A stretch of DNA of 64,000 bases from an uncultured Subdoligranulum sp. Lineage in GTDB: Bacteria; Bacillota; Clostridia; Oscillospirales; Ruminococcaceae. The stretch is from contig CAJFFY010000003.1 in assembly GCA_904374465.1 (NCBI GenBank), positions 35,655 to 99,654 of the forward strand. Direction: 5' to 3'. Below, in pieces: positions 1 to 8,479 of this stretch (positions within the stretch are counted from its first letter, which is position 1; every line of letters starts with the position of its first letter). Below the pieces are notes generated by a model that saw only the letters and a program-made list of their open reading frames with translations, ran no database searches and was not told where the DNA came from. The translations under genes were made by a program, and so were the position numbers.

Positions 1-9
1 CAAATCCGT

Positions 10-45
10 TATACTGAAGTCAACGCGGTGGGGAACCGCCCCACC
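10..45 (+). promoter_or_regulatory. possible -10 and leader hairpin of the BMP lipoprotein gene
   Basis: A TATACT hexamer at 10-15 could be a -10 element; any -35 lies outside the window. It is followed by a 7 bp inverted repeat, GGTGGGG (27-33) and CCCCACC (39-45), just ahead of the ribosome binding site. It could be a leader or mRNA-stability hairpin. This is weak evidence because the upstream part is missing. Confidence 0.3.
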
Positions 46-76
46 CAAAAGTTCATTGAGTAAGGAGATCAAAACC

Positions 77-1219
77 ATGAAAAAGTTCCTTGCACTGGTA
101 ATGGCTGCCAGCATGGCCTTCTCTCTGGTTGCCTGCGGCGGCGCTTCTGCCTCCTCCGCAGCCAGCACGGCGGAAGGCGCCAGCACCGAGGCTACGGCTG
201 AGGCTGCCGGCAGCGGCAAGACCGATGTGGCGTTTGTTACCGACGTCGGCAACATCGACGACCAGTCCTTCAACCAGTATACCTGGCAGGGCGTGCAGGA
301 TTTCTGCTCCGCCAACGGCCTGAGCGCCAACTACTACCGTCCCACCGAGGACTCCGACGCAGCCCGTCTGGAGCAGATGGACAACGCCGTCAATGACGGC
401 GCCAAGGCCATCGTCGTGGCCGGCTACCTGTTCGGTACCTCCATTGCCGAGGCCCAGGCCAAGTATCCCGATGTGCAGTTCCTGGCTCTGGACGTTGCTA
501 CCACCGACCTGAGCGCTGACGGCAGCGTGCAGCCCGCCAGCAACACCGCCCTGATCACCTACAAGGAAGAGCAGGCCGGTTACCTGGCCGGTTACGCCGC
601 TGTGTATGACGGCTACAAGGAGCTGGGCTTCCTGGGCGGTATGGCTGTTCCCGCTGTTATCCGTTACGGCTACGGCTTTGTGCAGGGCGCTGACGCCGCT
701 GCCAAAGAGCTGGGCGTGACCGACGTCAACATCAAGTACTGGTACTCCGGCGGCTTCGCTGCCACCGATGAGGTCAAGAACAAGATGGACGGCTGGTACT
801 CTGAGGGTACCGAGGTTGTCTTCGCTTGCGGCGGCCCCGTCTGCCAGAGCTGTGACGCTGCGGCCCAGGCCAACGGCGGCAAGATGATCGGCGTGGACGT
901 TGACCAGTCCGGTCAGTTCGATACCGTCATCACTTCCGCCATGAAGGCTCTTGCCAACTCTGTCAACGTGGCGCTGACCGATGCCATGAACAACGGCTGG
1001 AAGTTCACCGAGGCCTACGCCGCCAAGCAGACCGTTCTGGGCGCTGCCGAGAACTGTGTCGGCCTGCCGATGGAGACCAGCAAGTTCACCAACTTCACCC
1101 AGGAGCAGTACGACAAGCTGTACCAGGAAATCGTCGACGGCACCCTCGTCGTGGACGACAGCTTTGACACCGCTGTGACCCCGGCCGTGACCAACGTGAA
1201 CGTGGATTACCAGGGCTAA
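77..1219 (+). CDS. BMP-family nucleoside-binding lipoprotein of an ABC transporter
   Basis: Extracytoplasmic substrate-binding lipoprotein (380 aa) of the BMP/PnrA/Med family, which binds purine or pyrimidine nucleosides. The N-terminus has Lys-Lys, a hydrophobic stretch and a lipobox ending S-L-V-A-C near residue 22. An Ala/Ser/Glu-rich linker follows, then the BMP fold beginning around the V-A-F-V-T-D-V-G-N-I-D-D-Q-S-F-N motif. A TTG in frame at 56 would destroy the signal peptide; the ATG at 77 has AAGGAG at 62-67. A strong terminator follows, so the binding protein can be made in excess over the ATPase and permeases that start at 1409. The phosphorylase at 5145 supports nucleosides as the ligand. 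The exact nucleoside is not visible. Confidence 0.93.
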   Translation: MKKFLALVMAASMAFSLVACGGASASSAASTAEGASTEATAEAAGSGKTDVAFVTDVGNIDDQSFNQYTWQGVQDFCSANGLSANYYRPTEDSDAARLEQMDNAVNDGAKAIVVAGYLFGTSIAEAQAKYPDVQFLALDVATTDLSADGSVQPASNTALITYKEEQAGYLAGYAAVYDGYKELGFLGGMAVPAVIRYGYGFVQGADAAAKELGVTDVNIKYWYSGGFAATDEVKNKMDGWYSEGTEVVFACGGPVCQSCDAAAQANGGKMIGVDVDQSGQFDTVITSAMKALANSVNVALTDAMNNGWKFTEAYAAKQTVLGAAENCVGLPMETSKFTNFTQEQYDKLYQEIVDGTLVVDDSFDTAVTPAVTNVNVDYQG

Positions 1220-1240
1220 TACGATCCATTGTCATTCATA

Positions 1241-1276
1241 AAAGCCGCCCCGCACAGGCTTGCGGGGCGGCTTTTT
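1241..1276 (+). terminator. rho-independent terminator after BMP gene
   Basis: An inverted repeat of about 14 bp, AAAGCCGCCCCGCA pairing with TGCGGGGCGGCTTT, closes a short loop and runs into a T-tract. It separates the binding-protein gene from the transport operon downstream. Confidence 0.93.
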
Positions 1277-1337
1277 CTGGTGATATAAAGCAACAGAAAA
1301 AAACAAAGCGATTCTTGCACTTTTTGTTCAAATTCTC

Positions 1338-1366
1338 TTGTGCATCGGGTGTTTTTTCTATATAAT
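1338..1366 (+). promoter_or_regulatory. sigma-A-type promoter of the nucleoside ABC operon
   Basis: TTGTGC (1338-1343), a 17 bp spacer and a perfect TATAAT (1361-1366) lie 43 bp before the ATPase start. This gives the ATPase/permease genes their own promoter downstream of the BMP-gene terminator. Confidence 0.75.
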
Positions 1367-1408
1367 ACGAAGTAAGAGATTGTCCATTTGGAAAGGGGCG
1401 TGCAACGA

Positions 1409-2947
1409 TTGGCAGATCAATATGTCATTGAAATGCTGCACATCACCAAGGAATTTCCCGGTATCAAGGCGAACGACGATGTTACCTTGCAACTTCGCAA
1501 AGGAGAAATCCATGCTCTCCTGGGTGAAAACGGTGCCGGCAAATCTACGTTGATGAGCGTGCTGTTCGGTCTGTACCAGCCGGAAAAAGGCGTAATCAAA
1601 AAGAACGGCCAGGAAGTAAAGATCAACAATCCCAACGATGCCAATGCACTGGGCATTGGCATGGTGCATCAGCATTTCAAACTGGTAGAATGTTTCACTG
1701 TGCTGGATAACATCATTCTGGGTGTGGAAGACACACGCCATGGCTTTTTGCGCAGGGATGCGGCGCGTAAAAAGGTTATGGACCTGAGCGAAAAGTATGG
1801 CCTGCGTGTGGATCCCGATGCGCTGGTCAGCGATATTTCGGTGGGTATGCAGCAGCGCGTGGAAATTCTGAAAATGCTGTACCGTGACAACGATATCCTC
1901 ATCTTTGATGAGCCCACGGCGGTTCTGACCCCGCAGGAAATCGAAGAACTGATGGAGATCATGCGCGGCTTCAAGGAGGAGGGCAAGAGCATCCTCTTTA
2001 TCACCCACAAACTCAACGAGATCATGGCGGTGGCGGACCGCTGCACGGTGCTGCAGAAAGGCCGTGGCATCGGTACGGTGGAAATTGCCAAGACCACCAA
2101 GGAAGAACTTTCCCGCATGATGGTCGGCCGCGACGTGGAGTTCGCGGTGGAGAAAAAGCCCTGCGAGCTGGGGCGTACCATTCTGGAAGTCGATAACCTG
2201 GTGGTGCCCAGCAAGGTGCATAAGAACAATGCTGTAAAGAATGTTACCTTTACAGTGCGCGCCGGCGAGATTGTCTGCGTGGCGGGCATCGAGGGCAACG
2301 GCCAGAGTGAACTGATTTACGGTTTGACGGGACTGGAAAAGGTCACCGGCGGCAGCATCCGGCTCAACGGCAAGGACATCACCAACGCCACCATCCGGGA
2401 GCGCTCCAAGGACGGCATGAGCCACATCCCCGAAGACCGGCACAAACACGGTCTGGTGCTGGACTACACCCTGGCGGACAATATGGTCCTGCAGCGGTAC
2501 TGGCAGCCCCAGTTCCAGAACCATGGCTTCATCAAAAAGGGAGAGGTCCTCTCCTATGCGGAGCGTCTGATCGAACAGTATGATGTGCGCAGCGGTCAGG
2601 GACCACAGACCATTGCCCGCAGCATGTCGGGCGGCAACCAGCAAAAGGCGATCATTGCCCGCGAGGTGGACAAGGATCCCGATCTGTTGGTGGCGGTGCA
2701 GCCCACCCGCGGTCTGGACGTGGGTGCCATCGAATATATCCACAAGCAGATTGTGGCCGAGCGGGACAAGGGCAAGGCCGTTCTGCTGGTCAGTTTGGAA
2801 CTGGACGAAGTGATGAATCTCTCGGACCGCATTCTTGTCATGTATGAGGGCGAGATTGTGGGCGAGTTTGACCCGCACAAGACCACGGTGGAGGAGCTGG
2901 GTCTGTATATGGCCGGCGCGAAAAAGCAAGGGGAGGCGAAAGCATGA
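1409..2947 (+). CDS. nucleoside/simple-sugar ABC transporter ATPase with two nucleotide-binding domains
   Basis: Cytoplasmic ATPase (512 aa) that powers uptake by the BMP system; same architecture as NupO/YufO and RbsA. The first domain has Walker A GENGAGKS (residues 39-46), a signature S-V-G-M-Q-Q and Walker B ending in DEPT. The second domain carries signature MSGGNQQK, but its Walker A is the degenerate G-I-E-G-N-G-Q-S-E and its Walker B ends in Q-P-T-R-G-L-D, so it is probably the non-hydrolytic half, as usual in this family. The TTG at 1409 is preferred because GAAAGGGG lies about ten bases upstream; TTG 1388 and GTG 1400 are in-frame alternatives. The stop overlaps the next gene by 4 bp. 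Confidence 0.92.
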   Translation: MADQYVIEMLHITKEFPGIKANDDVTLQLRKGEIHALLGENGAGKSTLMSVLFGLYQPEKGVIKKNGQEVKINNPNDANALGIGMVHQHFKLVECFTVLDNIILGVEDTRHGFLRRDAARKKVMDLSEKYGLRVDPDALVSDISVGMQQRVEILKMLYRDNDILIFDEPTAVLTPQEIEELMEIMRGFKEEGKSILFITHKLNEIMAVADRCTVLQKGRGIGTVEIAKTTKEELSRMMVGRDVEFAVEKKPCELGRTILEVDNLVVPSKVHKNNAVKNVTFTVRAGEIVCVAGIEGNGQSELIYGLTGLEKVTGGSIRLNGKDITNATIRERSKDGMSHIPEDRHKHGLVLDYTLADNMVLQRYWQPQFQNHGFIKKGEVLSYAERLIEQYDVRSGQGPQTIARSMSGGNQQKAIIAREVDKDPDLLVAVQPTRGLDVGAIEYIHKQIVAERDKGKAVLLVSLELDEVMNLSDRILVMYEGEIVGEFDPHKTTVEELGLYMAGAKKQGEAKA

Positions 2948-4062
2948 AAAAACACAACCGTGAGACATCCCTTTTGCAGAACCCTGCGGTAGTCGGCGTG
3001 CTGGCCAGTCTTTTGTCCATTGTCATCGGCCTGGCGCTGGGCTTTGTGCTGCTGGTTCTGCTCAATCCCGCTGCTTCGCTGGAAGGCATGAAGGCGATGA
3101 TGACCACCGGCTTCGGCAGCATGGACAAGTTCGGCAAGGTGTTGTACCAGGCGGCCCCGCTGATGATGTGCGGCCTGTCGGTGGGCTTTGCCTTCAAAAC
3201 GGGCCTGTTCAACATCGGCGCGTCGGGACAGTACACCATGGGTGCCTTCTTTGCGCTGCTTTTTGCCATTCAGTTCCAGATGCCCTGGTTTGTCTGTCTG
3301 CTGGCATCCGCGGTGGGCGGCGCCATCTGGGGCATCTTCCCGGGACTTTTCAAGGCCTACTTTAATGTGAACGAGGTCATTACGGCCATCATGTTCAACT
3401 GGATCGGTATGTATCTGGTCAACCTGATTCTGTCCAACTCGCCCACGATGCTGGCCTCCGGATGGGGTGCATCCAACTCGGACAGAACGGCGGCCCTCTC
3501 GGCGGCCAACACCGGCGCCATCATTCCCAAGGGCCATCTGGCGGTGCTGTTCGGCAATTCCAGCTGGATCAATATCAGCATCTGGATCACCATTGTCTTT
3601 GCCATCATCGTCTGGGTGGTTCTGCAGAAGACCACCTTCGGCTATGAACTCAAGGCCTGTGGCCTGAGCCGCGATGCGGCCCAGTATGCGGGCATCAACG
3701 CCAAGCGCAACATTGTGCTGTCCATGGTGATCTCGGGCGCACTGTCCGGCATCGGCGGCGGCATCTACTATCTGGCGGGTACCGGCCAGTATGTGTTGGA
3801 AAAATCCATTCTGCCCATGGGCTTCAACGGCATTCCCGTGGCGCTGCTGGCCAGCTCCAATCCCATCGGCACCATCTTCTCGGCGCTGTTCATCAGCTAT
3901 ATCCAGGTGGGCGGTGCGGCCATGCAGCCGGCCTATTCGTCCGAGACCATCGACATTGTCATCGCTGTGATTATCTACCTGGCGGCCTTTGCGCTGCTCA
4001 TGCGCGGGGTTATTGCCAAGGCAGTCTCCGGGCGTAAACAGAAAGGGGGCGCTGCCAAATGA
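2944..4062 (+). CDS. nucleoside ABC transporter permease (NupP/YufP type)
   Basis: Integral membrane permease (372 aa) of the BPD_transp_2 family. Hydrophobic segments run through most of the chain, starting around residues 15-40. The conserved loop K-T-G-L-F-N-I-G-A-S-G-Q near residue 85 and the E-L-K-A-C-G-L-S-R-D-A-A motif near residue 236 are the usual contact region with the ATPase. It starts in an ATGA overlap with the ATPase and ends in an ATGA overlap with the second permease, so the three are translationally coupled. It presumably forms a heterodimer with the next protein. Confidence 0.92.
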   Translation: MKKHNRETSLLQNPAVVGVLASLLSIVIGLALGFVLLVLLNPAASLEGMKAMMTTGFGSMDKFGKVLYQAAPLMMCGLSVGFAFKTGLFNIGASGQYTMGAFFALLFAIQFQMPWFVCLLASAVGGAIWGIFPGLFKAYFNVNEVITAIMFNWIGMYLVNLILSNSPTMLASGWGASNSDRTAALSAANTGAIIPKGHLAVLFGNSSWINISIWITIVFAIIVWVVLQKTTFGYELKACGLSRDAAQYAGINAKRNIVLSMVISGALSGIGGGIYYLAGTGQYVLEKSILPMGFNGIPVALLASSNPIGTIFSALFISYIQVGGAAMQPAYSSETIDIVIAVIIYLAAFALLMRGVIAKAVSGRKQKGGAAK

Positions 4063-5051
4063 TGATTGCTGCCAATATTATCAGTCTGACCATCCTGTTT
4101 GCCGTGCCACTGTTGCTGGTGGCACTGGGCGGCATGTTCAGCGAGCATTCCGGCGTCATCAACATCGCGCTGGAAGGCATGATGATCATCGGTGCCCTGT
4201 TCGCCTGCTTTACGTTGCAGGCGCTGGATCAAAGCGGGTTTGGCGAGGCCAACCCTCAGCTGTCCATGCTCATTGCCATTCTGGTGGCCGGTGCAACCGG
4301 AATGATCTTCTCGCTGTTCCTGGGGTTTGCCGCCATCAACCTCAAGGCGGATCAGACCATCGGTGGCACCGCGCTCAACCAGTTCGCCCCGGCGTTTGCC
4401 GTGGTTATGACCTGGGCTATCCAGGGTCAGGGCCTGACCACCATTCAGATCCCCAGCTGGGTGCGTATCACCCGCGAGACCTTCGGCCTGGCACCGGTTG
4501 ACGGTCCCAGCTTCTGGAACAACCTGATCTTCAAATATTTCTATCTCACCACACCCATTGCAGTGGTACTCTTCATCGCGGCTTATGTGCTCATGTACAA
4601 AACCCGGTTTGGTCTGCGGCTGCGCGCCTGCGGCGAGCATCCCCAGGCGGCGGACTCGGTGGGCATCAACGTGTACAAGATGCGCTATGCCGGTGTGCTG
4701 ATTTCCGGTTTCCTGGGCGGTATCGGCGGTCTGGCATACACGGTGGCCGCCGGTTCCGGCTTCAACTCGGATGTGGGCGGCTATGGCTTCCTGGCGTTGG
4801 CGGTTATGATTTTCGGCAACTGGAAACCGTTCCCGATCCTGGCTTCCTCCTTCTTCTTTGCGCTGTTCAAGGTCATTGCGGCGTACAGTTCGTCGCTGTC
4901 CTTCCTGCCGAAGTTTGAGGGCGTGAAGGAAATCTCCAACTTCTACCAGATGTTGCCCTATATCGTCACGATGATCGTGCTGATCTTCACCTCCAAGAAT
5001 TCCCAGGCCCCCAAGGCCGAAGGCATTCCCTACGACAAGGGCAGCCGTTAA
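4059..5051 (+). CDS. nucleoside ABC transporter permease (NupQ/YufQ type)
   Basis: Second permease (330 aa) of the same family. It has the motif H-S-G-V-I-N-I-A-L-E-G-M near residue 30 and the cytoplasmic motif L-R-L-R-A-C-G-E-H-P-Q-A-A-D-S near residue 190, matching its partner's coupling helix. About nine hydrophobic helices can be traced. It is the last gene of the transport operon proper; a hairpin separates it from the phosphorylase gene downstream. Confidence 0.92.
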   Translation: MMIAANIISLTILFAVPLLLVALGGMFSEHSGVINIALEGMMIIGALFACFTLQALDQSGFGEANPQLSMLIAILVAGATGMIFSLFLGFAAINLKADQTIGGTALNQFAPAFAVVMTWAIQGQGLTTIQIPSWVRITRETFGLAPVDGPSFWNNLIFKYFYLTTPIAVVLFIAAYVLMYKTRFGLRLRACGEHPQAADSVGINVYKMRYAGVLISGFLGGIGGLAYTVAAGSGFNSDVGGYGFLALAVMIFGNWKPFPILASSFFFALFKVIAAYSSSLSFLPKFEGVKEISNFYQMLPYIVTMIVLIFTSKNSQAPKAEGIPYDKGSR

Positions 5052-5067
5052 TCCTGCATTATTCCAC

Positions 5068-5119
5068 GCAAGCCGCCCGGTTTCTTGTAGCAAGTGCCGG
5101 GCGGTTTGCTGTCGTTTTT
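5068..5119 (+). terminator. terminator or attenuator between permease and phosphorylase genes
   Basis: The 13 bp arms GCAAGCCGCCCGG (5068-5080) and CCGGGCGGTTTGC (5097-5109) are followed by TGTCGTTTTT. The loop is 16 nt and the T-run is offset by several bases, so termination may be partial and leave some read-through into the phosphorylase gene. Confidence 0.75.
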
Positions 5120-5144
5120 GCACTTCAGAAAGGAGCATCTTTCC

Positions 5145-6467
5145 ATGCGAATGTACGATATCATTGCCAAAAAGCGGGACGGCGGCACGCTGAACCGCGA
5201 AGAACTGGCCTTTGCCGTCAACGGGTATGTAGCCGGGGAGGTGCCGGATTACCAGATGTCAGCCCTGCTGATGGCCATCTACCTGCGCGGTATGACCGAT
5301 GAAGAGACCGCAGTGCTGACCGATGTGATGGCCCATTCCGGGGATATGGTGGACCTGTCCGCCATTGCGGGTGTGAAGGCGGACAAGCATTCCACCGGCG
5401 GTGTGGGCGATAAAACCACTCTGGTCATTGCGCCTATTGTGGCGGCCTGCGGCGTCAAGATTGCCAAGATGAGCGGCCGCGGTCTGGGCCATACCGGCGG
5501 CACCATCGACAAGATGGAAGCGGTCCCCGGCACCCGTACCAGCCTGACCCAGGAGGAGTTTTTCAAACAGGTCAACGAGATCGGCATTTCGGTCATTGGC
5601 CAGAGCGGCCAGATTGCTGTGGCAGACAAAAAAATGTATGCACTGCGCGACGTGACGGCCACGGTGGGGTGCATTCCGCTGATCGCCTCCTCCATTATGA
5701 GCAAAAAGCTCGCCGCCGGGTCGGACGCCATCCTGCTGGATGTGACCATGGGGGATGGCGCTTTCATGAAGGACTTGGACAGCGCCATCGAGCTGGCCCG
5801 CCAGATGGTGGCCATCGGTACGGCGCACGGCCGCAAAGTGGCGGCGCTCATCACCGATATGGATAAGCCTTTGGGCCAGAATATCGGCAACTCATTGGAA
5901 GTGGCCGAGAGCATGGCGGTGCTGCAAGGCAAAGGCCCGGCCGATCTGACGGAAGTGTGCCTGCAGCTGGCCACCAACATGCTGATTCTGGCCGGCAAAG
6001 GGGATGCGGCGGCCTGCCGCGCTATGGCGGAGCAGGTCATTGCCGACGGTAGTGCCTTTGAAAAATGCTGTCAGATGTTTGCCGCCCAGGGCGGGGACAT
6101 TTCGGTTCTGCGGGATCCCGCACGCTTCCGCAAGGCCAAGTACAGCTTTGAGCTGACGGCGCAGGCGGAAGGGTACATCTATAAAAACGATGTGGAGAAA
6201 ATCGGCAATGCCAGTGTTCTGCTGGGGGCCGGACGCATCAAAAAAGAGGATGCCATTGACTTTGCCGCCGGCATTACCATGCACAAAAAGCTGGGCGACT
6301 ATGTCAAGGCGGGCGAGAGCATCTGCACCTTCTATGCGGACGAGGAAAGCCTGTTCCCCGCGGCGGAAGAAATGTACCGCGGCGGACTGGTCATCCGGGC
6401 CGAAAAACCGGCGCTGCCGCCGCTGATTTATGCCCGCGTCACCACGGATGGCGTGGAACGTTTCTGA
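5145..6467 (+). CDS. pdp: pyrimidine-nucleoside phosphorylase
   Basis: Catalyses phosphorolysis of thymidine, deoxyuridine or uridine to base plus (deoxy)ribose 1-phosphate (440 aa). The family signature S-G-R-G-L-G-H-T-G-G-T-I-D-K-M-E lies at about residues 110-125, and the phosphate/K+ loop K-H-S-T-G-G-V-G-D-K-T at 81-91. The C-terminal alpha/beta domain includes the V-E-K-I-G-N-A-S-V-L-L-G-A-G-R block. Length fits the Pdp/DeoA family. An in-frame start at 5094 is less likely; the ATG at 5145 has GAAAGGAG upstream. The product (deoxy)ribose 1-phosphate is the substrate of the phosphopentomutase encoded at 58049, and the gene follows the nucleoside importer. Confidence 0.95.
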   Translation: MRMYDIIAKKRDGGTLNREELAFAVNGYVAGEVPDYQMSALLMAIYLRGMTDEETAVLTDVMAHSGDMVDLSAIAGVKADKHSTGGVGDKTTLVIAPIVAACGVKIAKMSGRGLGHTGGTIDKMEAVPGTRTSLTQEEFFKQVNEIGISVIGQSGQIAVADKKMYALRDVTATVGCIPLIASSIMSKKLAAGSDAILLDVTMGDGAFMKDLDSAIELARQMVAIGTAHGRKVAALITDMDKPLGQNIGNSLEVAESMAVLQGKGPADLTEVCLQLATNMLILAGKGDAAACRAMAEQVIADGSAFEKCCQMFAAQGGDISVLRDPARFRKAKYSFELTAQAEGYIYKNDVEKIGNASVLLGAGRIKKEDAIDFAAGITMHKKLGDYVKAGESICTFYADEESLFPAAEEMYRGGLVIRAEKPALPPLIYARVTTDGVERF

Positions 6468-6490
6468 AAAAAGGCTCACATAAACAGAAA

Positions 6491-6530
6491 ACCCGTCGCT
6501 GCGGAATTTCCGCGGCGGCGGGTTCTTTTT
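6491..6530 (+). terminator. terminator after pdp
   Basis: AACCCGTCGCTGCGGAA pairs with TTCCGCGGCGGCGGGTT (one mismatch plus a bulge) and is followed by CTTTTT. It lies against the end of the convergent hypothetical gene and may serve both strands. Confidence 0.85.
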
Positions 6531-6924
6531 AGCCTTTTTTACAATGCTGCAGCCAAAAGACCTTCCATTTTCCGTAGCCGTTGGGCTTGTCGGAAGCAAA
6601 CTCTTCGGTCATGACGTACCGCTTGCGCAGCCCGTCAAACTGTAAAGCCGTGCCCGCTTCCTGCACATCGGTCAGGACGCGGGGCAGGGCACTGCGCTGG
6701 CTTTCGAATTCCGGCTCCTTGTCCCACAAAATCTTGCCCTGTGCATCGAAGCCGTGGGCCCAGACGCTGAATACCAGACAGGCCGCTTCGCCGTAACAGT
6801 AGCGCTCAAAGCGGATGCGTCCGTCCAGATAGAACAGAAGGCAATCCCGAAAATGGGTTTCCATCTCTTTCTCATAGCGGCGGCCGCAAAGGGCGCCGGC
6901 AAAATCAGTACTTTTGGCAGTCAT
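6529..6924 (-). CDS. hypothetical protein, 131 aa
   Basis: I do not recognise this protein. It is soluble, has no signal peptide or membrane segment, and is rich in aromatic residues and Cys (for example R-F-E-R-Y-C-Y-G-E-A-A-C-L-V-F). Its N-terminal half resembles a small alpha/beta protein with alternating strands. It starts with ATG after GGGAGGA and has its own promoter (6955-6983). It lies downstream of the ABC exporter on the same strand, but the separate promoter suggests independent expression. Confidence 0.7.
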   Translation of the reverse strand: MTAKSTDFAGALCGRRYEKEMETHFRDCLLFYLDGRIRFERYCYGEAACLVFSVWAHGFDAQGKILWDKEPEFESQRSALPRVLTDVQEAGTALQFDGLRKRYVMTEEFASDKPNGYGKWKVFWLQHCKKG

Positions 6925-6954
6925 GGCGAAATCCTCCCGGTAGGTCTTAGTGGT

Positions 6955-6983
6955 ATTATACCGCCTGGAACCGGGTTTGGCAA
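6955..6983 (-). promoter_or_regulatory. promoter of the 131-aa hypothetical gene
   Basis: Read on the minus strand: TTGCCA (6983-6978), 17 bp spacer, TATAAT (6960-6955), then a good ribosome binding site before the ATG at 6924. The -35 lies just after the stop of the upstream permease gene. Confidence 0.75.
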
Positions 6984-6988
6984 CGGTA

Positions 6989-7723
6989 TCAGCTGCGCAC
7001 GTCCCGCCGGTTCAACAGCCAGGCGGCCAGCAAAAACAATAGGCAGAGCCAGAATGCGCAGGAAAGCAGGAAGGGCAGCAGATTGCCGGCCAGCATATCC
7101 TCGCTGCGGTTGGAATTCATGCCGTATTGCATCAGGGAATAGGGCCAGTACAGGCCGGCTCCCTTGCTGGAAGATACAATGCCCACAATGCCGCCAAACA
7201 AAGCGATGAAGACGGGTACGGCGAAACTGCGGATCAGCATGGAAAACACCAGCTGCAAAGCCACCACACTCAGCCCGCCCAGGACGCCACGCATAAGGAA
7301 GAAGAAGGTTTCGGCCGGCGGCCAGCCCGGCAGGGTCGCAAACACTTTGCCGCAAAAACAGTAGAGAAAAAAGATGAAACACTGAGTCAGCAGGACCAGT
7401 TTGACCACCACCACAAATTTGGCGAAAAACAACGCAAAAGGACGCACCGGCGCAGACAGAATCAGATTCCAGTTGTGGCCCATATGTTCCAGCCGCCACA
7501 GATAAGAGGCGTAGATGGCCACCATGGCCGGGAAGAAGAACAGGGAGTAAAACAGGGTGTGCTGGGTCCAAAGGGCGTACCAGCTGACACCCAGCAGGTC
7601 CAGATTGCCCAGGTAGTTGATGGTCTCGTAGGCGGCCGAGATGGTCGGCAGCAGAAAAAACAGGATCCAGATGGGGGAGGCGTGCAGTTTGCGATTTTCC
7701 GCCCGAATACAGCGCAGCAACAT
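6989..7723 (-). CDS. ABC-2 permease of lantibiotic-immunity type (LanG-like)
   Basis: Membrane subunit (244 aa) with about six hydrophobic helices. The N-terminus begins M-L-L-R-C-I-R-A-E-N-R-K-L and continues P-I-W-I-L-F-F-L-L-P, the pattern of MutG/SpaG/EpiG permeases. It follows the first permease by 3 bp on the same strand, and the ATPase-permease-permease order is that of LanFEG immunity transporters and BcrAB-like bacitracin pumps. Role inferred: expelling a membrane-active peptide. No lantibiotic precursor or modification genes are nearby, so it would be a stand-alone resistance module. Confidence 0.8.
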   Translation of the reverse strand: MLLRCIRAENRKLHASPIWILFFLLPTISAAYETINYLGNLDLLGVSWYALWTQHTLFYSLFFFPAMVAIYASYLWRLEHMGHNWNLILSAPVRPFALFFAKFVVVVKLVLLTQCFIFFLYCFCGKVFATLPGWPPAETFFFLMRGVLGGLSVVALQLVFSMLIRSFAVPVFIALFGGIVGIVSSSKGAGLYWPYSLMQYGMNSNRSEDMLAGNLLPFLLSCAFWLCLLFLLAAWLLNRRDVRS

Positions 7724-7726
7724 GGC

Positions 7727-8479
7727 TTATACCTCCTTTTGACGAATGGCGTGCCAGGTAAAGGCGAAAAGGAAGACCGCCAGCACGCCGGACCAAACCA
7801 ACAACGGCAGGTTGAAGGCCCGGATGCCATACACCACCACCCGGGTATCCGGATCCCAGCTGGCCAGAATATAGCTGCCCAAGGGGATGAAATAGCCCCA
7901 GGGCACAAAGTAGCTGACAATGGGGGGCAGAAACGCAGAAAAAAGTCCCACCAGAGCCCCCGCAATGCCGGTACAGAGGGCCGGCAGCGGATTGGCCAGC
8001 AGAATGGTCAGCAGCATCTCCGAGAAAAACAGCATCAGCGCCACAATACCGGTACAGGCGGCCAGATACAGCAACTGTACGGCGGGCGGAAAATCCCGAT
8101 ACCCATTGTACCGCCCCAGGAGCAGGACAACCAGCAATTCCAGGACCACAATCAGCAAGACTTCCCCGGTACCCAGCATTGCCTTGGCCACAAACAGATG
8201 ACGGCGACTTTGCAGGGTGTACAGCAGTTTCAGGGTGTTGCCCTTGACTTCCACATCCCACAGCCGGCTGGCCAGCATGGCCATGCCCACCGGCATCAGC
8301 ACGGCATTCATGATGGGCAGGGTGTAGAACAGTGCATGGAAGCCGTGCTCCAGACTTTTGGCACCGTCGGGGGCGGAATAGCCGCTCCAGAGCAGCACGG
8401 CCGTGGGAAGCAGCAGGCAGACCAGCAGGTCGTGCCGGTGCCGGGCTTTCTGCCATTCAGCGTGCAGACTGCGCAGCAT
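7727..8479 (-). CDS. ABC-2 permease of lantibiotic-immunity type (LanE-like)
   Basis: Membrane subunit (250 aa), about six hydrophobic helices after a short cytoplasmic N-terminus (M-L-R-S-L-H-A-E-W-Q-K-A-R-H). It overlaps the ATPase gene by 23 bp and is followed after 3 bp by its partner permease, so all three are probably translationally coupled. It resembles MutE/EpiE proteins in size and N-terminal pattern. Substrate unknown. Confidence 0.8.
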   Translation of the reverse strand: MLRSLHAEWQKARHRHDLLVCLLLPTAVLLWSGYSAPDGAKSLEHGFHALFYTLPIMNAVLMPVGMAMLASRLWDVEVKGNTLKLLYTLQSRRHLFVAKAMLGTGEVLLIVVLELLVVLLLGRYNGYRDFPPAVQLLYLAACTGIVALMLFFSEMLLTILLANPLPALCTGIAGALVGLFSAFLPPIVSYFVPWGYFIPLGSYILASWDPDTRVVVYGIRAFNLPLLVWSGVLAVFLFAFTWHAIRQKEV

